DNA from: Candidatus Lithacetigena glycinireducens
Lineage (GTDB): Bacteria > Coprothermobacterota > HKB111
Assembly (NCBI GenBank): GCA_018725485.1
Contig: QLUP01000059.1
Location: forward strand, 1 to 6,351
DNA: 6,351 nucleotides
Reading direction: 5' to 3'
Shown here: one piece after another, positions 1-6,305 of the stretch
Layout of the letters: each line of letters begins with the position of its first letter
Position numbering within the stretch: position 1 is the first letter of the stretch
Translations under genes and position numbers: made by a program
Notes under the pieces: model-generated
The model's database searches: none
What the model was told of the DNA's origin: nothing
What the model saw: only the letters and a program-made list of their open reading frames with translations

Positions 1-5
1 GGTCT

Positions 6-1262
6 TTATATACTGCTAAGGTCCTCTTCGTAGGGATTCTTTGTGGCCAGCTCTTTATATAAAAGGGCACTTCTTCTGGGTTTTCTTTCCTGGGTTTGAA
101 AATCCACCTCAAAGAGACCAAAACGCATAGAGTATCCCTCCACCCACTCAAAATTATCCATCAGGGACCAGTACATATAACCAATGACATCTATACCTTC
201 CTTCATAGCTTTAGACATAGCTTTTAGGCTTTCCTTTAGAAATTCAGGCCTTAATTTATCTTCTCTATCAGCTATCCCGTTTTCGGTAATCATTATCGGA
301 AGATGGAAAGGTTTTAATTTCATAAGAACTTCGTATAATCCCTGGGGATAATACTCATAACCAAAGTCGGTACGTGGAACATCTTTTTTAACTTCTACGG
401 GTCCTTTTAACGAAAATTTGATGAAGCCTCTCGTGTAATAATTTAGACCTATATAATCAAGTTTATTTTTAAGATCGGGATTTTTTTCATTATTACCCAG
501 TGGTCTTTTGATAATACCTTCAAAAAAGGGAGTTAAAAAAGCTATGTTGAAATAGTTATTTACTAATTTAGCCATCCAGATATCGAGAGGATTACGGGAG
601 GCAGGGTTAAAAATTACTATGTTATGAGCAATGGATATCAGACTTTGTGGTTGTTCTTCCTTGATAATATCATAAGCGAGGGCATGGGCGAAGAGGAGAT
701 TTTTCATCACCTTAAAAGCCCGTTTCAGGTTTTTAACTCCCGGTGGAAAGACTCCTGAAATATAACCCATATAGGCTAATATTACAGGCTCGTTAATAGT
801 TATCCAGTATTTAACATTATCCTTAAAGTATGGAGCTACTTTTTTAACGAAGGAAGAGAAAAGGGAAGGGAATTGGTCGTTTTCAACACCTCCTTTGTTT
901 TTGAGCCAGAGGGGAAGGGTGAAATGGTGTAGAGTTAATACAGGTTCTATGCCCTGGTTCTTTAGTTCTGCCAGCATCTCTACATAGTGCTCGATCTCTT
1001 TTTCTTCATATTTTCCTTCCTCTTTCTCTATCCTGGACCATTCAATGGAGAATCTATAAGCATTGTTGTTTAAGAATTTTATGAGTGAATAATCCTCTTT
1101 ATACCTGTTGTAGTGGTCGCAGGCAGGGTGAGAGGAATCACCTGTTTTAATCTTCCCCAATTTTTCCCATTCCCACCAGTCATTGTAGAAATTACCTCCT
1201 TCTACCTGATGGCTGGCAGTGCCTGTTCCCCAAAGGAATTTTTTATGGTTTGGTTGCCTCAT
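6..1262 (-). CDS. GH1 family beta-glycosidase (beta-glucosidase/beta-galactosidase), cytosolic
   Basis: This gene encodes a 418-residue retaining beta-glycosidase of family GH1. The WGTGTASHQVEGG motif starts at residue 11, with glycone-binding Q19. The acid/base is E158 in TINEP and the nucleophile is E327 in ITENG. Near the C-terminus comes YWSLMDNFEWVEGY (364-377), where E372 and W373 form the sugar-binding pair of enzymes for non-phosphorylated substrates. The S-K-Y phosphate pocket of 6-phospho-beta-glycosidases is absent. No signal peptide is present, so the enzyme is cytosolic. The protein is somewhat shorter than the usual 440-480 residues: the stretch between about 245 and 270 is compact. 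The usual HWD after strand 3 reads HHFT (112-115), a form I associate with short archaeal-type GH1 enzymes. The start is fixed by AGGAGGT ending 5 nt upstream. It lies 9 nt after the PfkB stop and is the last gene seen in the operon. Exact substrate (glucoside, galactoside or other) is not determinable. Confidence 0.95.
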   Translation of the reverse strand: MRQPNHKKFLWGTGTASHQVEGGNFYNDWWEWEKLGKIKTGDSSHPACDHYNRYKEDYSLIKFLNNNAYRFSIEWSRIEKEEGKYEEKEIEHYVEMLAELKNQGIEPVLTLHHFTLPLWLKNKGGVENDQFPSLFSSFVKKVAPYFKDNVKYWITINEPVILAYMGYISGVFPPGVKNLKRAFKVMKNLLFAHALAYDIIKEEQPQSLISIAHNIVIFNPASRNPLDIWMAKLVNNYFNIAFLTPFFEGIIKRPLGNNEKNPDLKNKLDYIGLNYYTRGFIKFSLKGPVEVKKDVPRTDFGYEYYPQGLYEVLMKLKPFHLPIMITENGIADREDKLRPEFLKESLKAMSKAMKEGIDVIGYMYWSLMDNFEWVEGYSMRFGLFEVDFQTQERKPRRSALLYKELATKNPYEEDLSSI

Positions 1263-1266
1263 ATTA

Positions 1267-1273
1267 ACCTCCT
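1267..1273 (-). promoter_or_regulatory. Ribosome binding site of the GH1 gene, overlapping the PfkB stop codon
   Basis: The minus strand reads AGGAGGT with a 5-nt spacer before the GH1 ATG at 1262. Its first two bases are the last two of the TAG stop of the kinase gene (1274-1272). A ribosome finishing the kinase therefore sits on the GH1 initiation site. This is the strongest Shine-Dalgarno of the downstream genes and decides the GH1 start. Confidence 0.85.
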
Positions 1274-2192
1274 AGGCTATTTTCTCCAGAAAAGTGTATT
1301 TAAGAAGATCATTATAAACAGGGAAATTTATTCTTCCTCCTTCAAATATGGTGGTGTTGCTTATAGAGGCAGCTACAGCTTTTTTACAGGCTTCTAAGAA
1401 TGGTTGGCCTAAAGATAGGTGATAGATTAGTGTACCCAGAAGTGCATCACCAGCACCAATAGGGTTTAAAGGATGGATTTTCTTTTCACAATAAGAACGA
1501 TATAACTTTTTCTTATGATAAACTAAAACCCCTTCTTCTCCAAGGGTAATTATCAGGTTACTAAGGTTGTAGTAGAAAGCAATTTTAACCATCTGGTTTT
1601 CTAAATCATTGTTTTTTATCGTAAATGTTTCACAAAATTCTTTCTGGTTTAACTTTAAAAAGTAGATACTTTTTAAGAGTAAGACATCAAGCAGAGGTTT
1701 ACCGGTGATGTCTAAAAAAAGGTTAGCCTGAACTGGCTCAATTAGCCTGGGTAAATAGTTTTCCGGTAAACCATTAGGGATGCTGCCAGAAAAAGAAATA
1801 TAATTATACTGCTGGCAGATTTCCTGGAAGAAAGATAGGTAGGATTCTGCAGAGTTATTGTCAATTTCTGGTCCTTCTTCATAAATCTCGGTAATAACTC
1901 CTTTGTCCTGGAGGATAATCAAGCAAATTCTACTTTCTCCCTCAATGGGGAAAAAATGGGGTTTAATTCCTTCCTGGGGTAAAGAATTTACAATATACCT
2001 TCCATTATAACCCCCGATGAAACCTGTTGCGGTTACACTCCCGCCAAAACTGGCTATACCCCTGGCGACATTGATGCCCTTCCCCCCAGGCAAAACTGAT
2101 ACCACTTTTATCCGGTTAAGGGAATTCTTTTTTAATTTTTTTAACTCTACTACTTTATCTATGGCAGGATTAAGGGTAACTGTTAGTATCAT
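1272..2192 (-). CDS. PfkB-family sugar-phosphate kinase of the FruK/LacC type
   Basis: This gene encodes a 306-residue ATP-dependent kinase of the 1-phosphofructokinase/tagatose-6-phosphate kinase/PfkB branch of the ribokinase superfamily. The N-terminal TLNPAID (6-12) is diagnostic of this branch and contains D12, which contacts the sugar. PGGKGINVAR (35-44) is the first PfkB signature. R88 lies where family members bind the substrate phosphate. SGSIPNGLP (135-143) precedes the second half, and NPIGAGDA (243-250) carries the catalytic base D249 and the anion hole. Length is normal for the family. The product is probably a ketose 1,6-bisphosphate (from fructose-6-P or tagatose-6-P) or fructose-1,6-bisphosphate from fructose-1-P; sequence alone does not separate these. 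The ATG at 2192 is four residues before the first beta strand's core, so no later start is plausible. It overlaps the GH36 stop as ATGA. The only Shine-Dalgarno-like bases (AAGAAGG) lie 1 nt from the ATG, so initiation is probably coupled to GH36 translation. Confidence 0.92.
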   Translation of the reverse strand: MILTVTLNPAIDKVVELKKLKKNSLNRIKVVSVLPGGKGINVARGIASFGGSVTATGFIGGYNGRYIVNSLPQEGIKPHFFPIEGESRICLIILQDKGVITEIYEEGPEIDNNSAESYLSFFQEICQQYNYISFSGSIPNGLPENYLPRLIEPVQANLFLDITGKPLLDVLLLKSIYFLKLNQKEFCETFTIKNNDLENQMVKIAFYYNLSNLIITLGEEGVLVYHKKKLYRSYCEKKIHPLNPIGAGDALLGTLIYHLSLGQPFLEACKKAVAASISNTTIFEGGRINFPVYNDLLKYTFLEKIA

Positions 2193-3898
2193 GCCTTCTT
2201 AAATACCTTGGTTTCATAGGGTTTAAATGCTCCAATTCTCTCGGTATGAAGTATGGGAATAAGGTTAGCTGGTAAATCCACTATAGCTGGTTCAAAAGAA
2301 AAGTTCACCCAGATAAAAATGTTTTCGCTGGTGGTTTTGCCTTCAAAATAAAAAATATTGTCGGAAACAGTTGATTTTTCAACTTTAAAATCTTTATAAG
2401 CCTGTAATTCCTGCAAAAGATCCAGGTATTCCTGTTCAATTAGGTCAATAGGGTCGGAAAAGGAAAAATATTGCGATAACAGATAATTGTTTATAATTAT
2501 TGTTCTGTTCTGATGCCTGGTTAAATTGGTTTTTCTAAGATAAGCTACATCGGGGTCGTTCAGGAAATATGCTCCATCCAAAAATTGACGGGTCAAGGTA
2601 TTATGCAGGGCATTATAAGCAGAAGGCATGGCTTCGTAGTGAAGCAGAACACCTAAGAAATCAACCCACTTGTTAGAAGTATCGGTACCTATTCTTAATA
2701 TGTCGTAGGTTTTGGGAGACAACAGAAGGGGAGCACCACAACCCAGTAAAATCTCTTTACCTACCATCTCTCTCAGCGAGCTAATGCCCATATGTAAAAT
2801 TTCATTTCTGGATAGATTTTTTTGGTAATGGTTACCCTTAACTAAGAGAGAGTAGAGAAAATCGCATTTAAAAAGGTTAAATCCGCATTTTTTCAGGTAA
2901 TCAAACTTTTCAGTTAGGTAGGCTTTGACCTCTGGGTGGGTAATATCCAGTGTATAAAAGAAACCGCTCCACAAGGGGTTAAAACCTGCGGTTATTAGCT
3001 TTCCTCTTTCATTTTTCAGCAACCAATCCTTTTTCTCCTGGAAAATAAGGGATTTCTTTTCAACTACAAAGGGTGCAATCCAGATTCCTGGTTTTATACC
3101 AGCATCTTTTACCTGAGAAGCTATCTCTTTCAACCCACTGGGGAATTTTTTATTTTCCTTCCAATCTCCGATACTTTCCTGCCAGCCATCATCAATTTGA
3201 AAATAGTTTAGTTTAAAAGGAAGTTTTGATGTTTTTTTTAAGTTATCCAGAATGATTTTTTCATCTATTTTGTTGTAGTAATAGTACCAACTACACCAGG
3301 TAAACAATCTATCGAGCGAAGTGATATTTTTCCAGTTTAACCAATCAGTTAGCAGGTTTAACTCAAGTAGATTAGTTTTTCCTATAACCTCTTTACCTAC
3401 CTCTATAATTATGCGTAACTCTTTTTTTTGAAAGTTATAGGTAAAGTGTGTCAAGGTCTTCTGGTTGTCTTTCGGAATGAAATATAGCTTATTTTCACCG
3501 CACCGAAGATAAGTAAAAAAATGGCTTAACGAACTACCGGTAGGAACTTTAATATACGATTCAGGGTCAAGGAAATGTTTCTTCAGGGGAGGGAAAATAG
3601 GATTGGTTTGCTTATCTGGAAGGCTTAATTCTTCAGAAGGAGACCAGGATTGAAAACCATTTTTATAAAAATAAACCTTGTTCACACAGGTAATTTTGAA
3701 ACTAATGGCTATATTATCAATATATAAAGATTTTGCCGTGTTAGCGCTACCAAGGATGCGATTATCGTCAAGACTGAACTTAACCTTTATATTGGAGTCT
3801 TCATAAGATTCTTCAGTTGAAGTTATCTTTTTATCTTTAAGAAATATTTCCAGTCCCTGGAAATTGAGGGTAAAAGAATTAAGGCTGAGAGAGGTCAT
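2189..3898 (-). CDS. GH36 alpha-galactosidase, Thermotoga GalA-like, cytosolic
   Basis: This gene encodes a 569-residue retaining alpha-galactosidase of family GH36, hydrolysing terminal non-reducing alpha-galactosyl residues. An N-terminal beta-domain (about 1-190) contains NGFQSWSPSE (80-89), whose tryptophan reaches the active site in GalA-type enzymes. The (beta/alpha)8 barrel follows: WCSWYYYY (201-208), FQIDDGWQ (233-240) with galactose-binding D236/D237, and GIWIAPF (271-277). FKCDF (343-347) carries K344 and the nucleophile D346. GCGAPLL (386-392) is followed by RIGTDT (402-407) with R402 and the acid/base D406. NDPD (447-450) is also typical. Motif order and spacing match the roughly 550-residue Thermotoga enzyme better than the 700-plus-residue bacterial GH36 group. 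No signal peptide is present. The ATG lies inside the MFS gene's end (20-nt overlap) with only weak Shine-Dalgarno bases upstream (AGAG, 7 nt away), suggesting translational coupling. No later in-frame ATG occurs before residue 369. Family assignment is secure; preferred aglycone is unknown. Confidence 0.95.
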   Translation of the reverse strand: MTSLSLNSFTLNFQGLEIFLKDKKITSTEESYEDSNIKVKFSLDDNRILGSANTAKSLYIDNIAISFKITCVNKVYFYKNGFQSWSPSEELSLPDKQTNPIFPPLKKHFLDPESYIKVPTGSSLSHFFTYLRCGENKLYFIPKDNQKTLTHFTYNFQKKELRIIIEVGKEVIGKTNLLELNLLTDWLNWKNITSLDRLFTWCSWYYYYNKIDEKIILDNLKKTSKLPFKLNYFQIDDGWQESIGDWKENKKFPSGLKEIASQVKDAGIKPGIWIAPFVVEKKSLIFQEKKDWLLKNERGKLITAGFNPLWSGFFYTLDITHPEVKAYLTEKFDYLKKCGFNLFKCDFLYSLLVKGNHYQKNLSRNEILHMGISSLREMVGKEILLGCGAPLLLSPKTYDILRIGTDTSNKWVDFLGVLLHYEAMPSAYNALHNTLTRQFLDGAYFLNDPDVAYLRKTNLTRHQNRTIIINNYLLSQYFSFSDPIDLIEQEYLDLLQELQAYKDFKVEKSTVSDNIFYFEGKTTSENIFIWVNFSFEPAIVDLPANLIPILHTERIGAFKPYETKVFKKA

Positions 3899-5243
3899 TT
3901 ATTTGCTCTAATTCCTTGCGGGTATTCTCCATCAAGGTGTTCACCCTGAGGACATCTTTATTAAGAGTAAATATCAGGATAAAGAATAAAATGCCACAGG
4001 GTATCCAGAAAAGCACCGAGGTGTGCATAGCATAATCAAGTCCTTTGTAGGCTGAAAGCAACCCTCCTATCATAGGTCCAAAACCTGCGCCTATGGAATC
4101 AGTTAGATTGAAAATGGAAGAAATGCCACCGCGGTGTTCAGGTAAATTAACATTAGCTAACATTGCCAACACATTGGGACCAGCCGAGGAAATGAAAATA
4201 GCACCAAGGAAACCAAGAAGAGCAGGGAAGAGAATATAGCTAAAGGAAGGCTCTGGTGCAGCCGGCCAGTTTAAAGAAATTATCAAAGGAATGACCCCCA
4301 GGAACTGTGAAATACCACAAAAGATTGGAAGATAACTTCTATTTTTGGTATAGATCCAGTTTCCCATGATACCCCCGAAAAGGTTTCCAAATATCATTCC
4401 CATTCCGATTATCAATAACAAAATTGTGGCTAATTCTACAGAGAGGTTCTTAAACCTTACATAGAAAGTAATGAGAAAATAAGGTAAAACACCCCAGGCT
4501 ACTGTACCGGGAATTCCCTGTAGAAATAGCCAAATATTGGAAGGAACTTTAAACAAATGTAGGTAATCCTGAAGTTTCATGGTGCGGGTATAATTCTTAC
4601 CTCCCAGTATTAACTCTTTTAGAGCAGCTTCTCCTGCACCCCTTTTGGGTTCTTTTCCACCCACAAGAAGGGTAAGAGCAAAGAAGAAGTTTGGAACTGA
4701 AACAATGATGAAAGGGAGGCGCCATCCATAGGTAGGTCCCACAAAACCTGCTACCACCATGCCAACTAATACGCCCATACCTCCCATCATTTGATACCAG
4801 GCTTGAGCTCTCGGTCGTTGTTTCTCGGTAAATAAATCTCCTAATATGGAAAAGGCGATAGGCACCATAGCTCCAATTCCAATCCCGGTTAAAACCCTGA
4901 GCACCAAAAGCTGGGTGTAGTTGGTAGCAAAAGCTGTCAGTAAGCAGGGTATCTCACCAATAAGAATTGCTGAAATAAGTAATAGTTTTCGCGGATACTT
5001 GTCGCTAAGGTATCCCCAAATGAGGGTAACTACGGCTGCGACCAATGTAAAGGCAGAACCAACAAAACCAATTTCCTTATCTCCAATAGCAAATTCTTTC
5101 TGGATAAAGGGAATAACTGGTGACATAACCATCTGGTCGGCTCTTAAAATGAGAGCCATAAATATCAGAAAAACAAAGGTTCTTATAATACCTTTTTCAA
5201 AACTATAAATCTCATTAAGACCCATTCTTGCCAGAAAACGCAT
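3879..5243 (-). CDS. MFS transporter with Spinster-like motifs, probable glycoside permease
   Basis: This gene encodes a 454-residue inner-membrane secondary transporter with about 12 hydrophobic segments: roughly 20-45, 57-80, 87-107, 112-134, 150-172, 175-195, 235-260, 270-295, 303-323, 334-358, 372-397 and 408-427. A cytosolic central loop spans about 196-234 and a charged tail 428-454. MFS motif A appears as GYLSDKYPRK (77-86) between helices 2 and 3. The pattern APVLPLIQKDF-like in helix 1 (here SPVIPFIQKEF, 41-51), GWR-PF (173-178) and an EPKRG loop start (198-202) resemble the Spinster branch. D36 in helix 1 is kept. The position after it is Q37 where Spinster proteins usually have Arg, and the helix 4 GIGEA motif is GIGIG. 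Its place between sugar kinase and glycosidases makes glycoside uptake the natural reading, but efflux or lipid-like cargo cannot be excluded. ATG 5243 is preferred over the Met at residue 7 because AGGAGG sits 8 nt before it. Confidence 0.9.
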   Translation of the reverse strand: MRFLARMGLNEIYSFEKGIIRTFVFLIFMALILRADQMVMSPVIPFIQKEFAIGDKEIGFVGSAFTLVAAVVTLIWGYLSDKYPRKLLLISAILIGEIPCLLTAFATNYTQLLVLRVLTGIGIGAMVPIAFSILGDLFTEKQRPRAQAWYQMMGGMGVLVGMVVAGFVGPTYGWRLPFIIVSVPNFFFALTLLVGGKEPKRGAGEAALKELILGGKNYTRTMKLQDYLHLFKVPSNIWLFLQGIPGTVAWGVLPYFLITFYVRFKNLSVELATILLLIIGMGMIFGNLFGGIMGNWIYTKNRSYLPIFCGISQFLGVIPLIISLNWPAAPEPSFSYILFPALLGFLGAIFISSAGPNVLAMLANVNLPEHRGGISSIFNLTDSIGAGFGPMIGGLLSAYKGLDYAMHTSVLFWIPCGILFFILIFTLNKDVLRVNTLMENTRKELEQINDLSQP

Positions 5244-5251
5244 TTACTAAT

Positions 5252-5257
5252 CCTCCT
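5252..5257 (-). promoter_or_regulatory. Ribosome binding site of the MFS gene
   Basis: The minus strand carries a perfect AGGAGG with an 8-nt spacer to the ATG at 5243, within the 23-nt gap after the ROK kinase stop. It selects the first Met over the one six codons later. Confidence 0.85.
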
Positions 5258-5266
5258 GAAAATATT

Positions 5267-6226
5267 TTAGATTTCTATACCTTTATATTGTAAGAGCGCT
5301 ATTTGAGCTGCTCCTATAACCCCTGATTCAGTGCCCAAACCTGCTTTAATTATAAGACAGTTTTGAAAAGGGACTACCAAGGAGTACAACTGAGCTGTTT
5401 CCCGGATAACCGGAAAGAGAATATTTTCAACTTCGCTCAAACCTCCACCAATAATTATTTTTTCGGGATTTAAAATATTTATAAGGTAAGAAAGAACCTT
5501 TCCAGTGTACCGGGCTGATTCTGTCAGGGCTTCCAGGCACAGACGATCACCGTTTTCCGCCATTTCTACAATCAGAGAAGTGTTAATTTTACTTATATCT
5601 CCCTTAACCTTTTCTAAAATCATAGTATCTCTTTTCATTTTGATACCATAAAGTATATATTTTAAGATTGCTGAGCCTGAGGCTAATGATTCATAGCAAC
5701 CTTTTTTACCACAACCACAGTCTGGACCAGCTGTTTGTAGGTTAATGTGGCCAATTTCACCTGCATGATTGGTAATTCCCCTATATACTTTACCATTAAT
5801 AATTATGGCTCCTCCAATACCTGTTCCTAAAGTAAGGAATACGAAATCTTTAACACCTTTTCCCTCACCATAGAACATTTCACCGATTGCACCCATCTTA
5901 ACATCGTTGTCTATGGTAGTTTCGATTCCAGTAAATTTATATAGGGTATACCGAAGTGGAAACCGTTTTAGAAAAGGAAGATTGGCAGATTCAATAGTGA
6001 TGCCATTTTTATGGTCAATCAAACCTGCGCAGCCTACCCCAATACCACAAATGCGTGATGACATGGCTTTGTTTTCTTGAATTAACTTCTCAATTACTTC
6101 AAAAAGATTGTCAAGATTGTTACCAGTGGAAGTAGAGTATTGGTTTACAATAAGACCATCTTCATTCATCAAAATGCCTTTGATTTTAGTTCCGCCTAAA
6201 TCTATTCCTATGTAAACCTCTCCCAT
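5267..6226 (-). CDS. ROK-family sugar kinase (glucokinase-like)
   Basis: This gene encodes a 319-residue ATP-dependent hexose kinase of the ROK family, probably making a hexose 6-phosphate in the cytosol from sugar freed by the two glycosidases. The N-terminal phosphate loop is DLGGTKI (9-15). The catalytic aspartate is D108 in DNDVK (106-110), followed by a second glycine loop LGTGIGG (133-139). The sugar-binding NHAGEIGH (153-160) includes E157 and H160. The zinc-binding ROK signature CGCGKKGCYE spans 170-179, with C170, C172 and C177 joining H160. A late adenosine-site GGG is at 260-262. There is no N-terminal helix-turn-helix, so this is a kinase and not a ROK repressor. The usual N-D-A/V-N tetrad reads N-D-V-K, a mild departure. 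Start ATG 6226 has GGAG four nt upstream, a close and rather weak site. No in-frame alternative start lies just upstream. It is the first complete gene of the operon. Glucose is the default substrate, but mannose, galactose, fructose or N-acyl hexosamines are possible. Confidence 0.93.
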   Translation of the reverse strand: MGEVYIGIDLGGTKIKGILMNEDGLIVNQYSTSTGNNLDNLFEVIEKLIQENKAMSSRICGIGVGCAGLIDHKNGITIESANLPFLKRFPLRYTLYKFTGIETTIDNDVKMGAIGEMFYGEGKGVKDFVFLTLGTGIGGAIIINGKVYRGITNHAGEIGHINLQTAGPDCGCGKKGCYESLASGSAILKYILYGIKMKRDTMILEKVKGDISKINTSLIVEMAENGDRLCLEALTESARYTGKVLSYLINILNPEKIIIGGGLSEVENILFPVIRETAQLYSLVVPFQNCLIIKAGLGTESGVIGAAQIALLQYKGIEI

Positions 6227-6305
6227 ATCTCTCCAGTTATAACAATAGGATTATAAAAAATTGAAAACTGTGCTCTTTAAGTATTTCTATTATTTATTAT
6301 AATCT
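6227..6305 (-). promoter_or_regulatory. AT-rich leader upstream of the ROK gene, candidate promoter region
   Basis: This is the only non-coding stretch where the operon promoter could lie inside the window. Two exact TATAAT hexamers occur on the minus strand, at 6255-6250 and 6301-6296. Neither has a good TTGACA-like partner at 16-19 nt: the first has TTAAAG at a 19-nt spacing, the second only AT-rich bases. A perfect 8-bp palindrome GTTATAAC is at 6236-6243, just before the ribosome binding site. In such AT-rich DNA all of these can arise by chance, so the promoter call is tentative. The operon could instead be read through from an upstream gene. Confidence 0.3.

Larger units (their letters stand above)
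6..6226 (-). other. Five-gene glycoside uptake and catabolism operon
   Basis: Five same-strand genes are joined by junctions of +23, -20, -4 and +9 nt, with no room for internal promoters or terminators outside coding sequence. The order is ROK kinase, MFS permease, GH36, PfkB kinase, GH1. The functions form a plausible import-hydrolyse-phosphorylate sequence. No transcription factor, Leloir-pathway gene, isomerase or aldolase is included, so these must be supplied elsewhere or lie beyond the window. The operon may extend past either edge. Confidence 0.85.

Noticed and set aside
6-1262. GH1 as a 6-phospho-beta-glycosidase
   Set aside because: It has E372-W373 instead of the Ser-Lys-Tyr phosphate pocket, and no PTS gene is nearby.
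1113-1397. 94-codon open frame on the plus strand
   Set aside because: It lies antisense across the GH1 start and the PfkB end, both well supported by motifs, and its translation shows no recognisable domain.
2017-2202. 61-codon open frame on the plus strand
   Set aside because: It is a mirror of the conserved N-terminal PfkB coding region, with no protein-like features of its own.
4921-5208. 95-codon open frame on the plus strand
   Set aside because: It is antisense to helices 1-4 of the MFS gene, where hydrophobic codon bias often leaves the opposite frame open.
5267-6226. ROK protein as the operon's transcriptional repressor
   Set aside because: There is no N-terminal DNA-binding domain; the protein begins directly with the phosphate loop.
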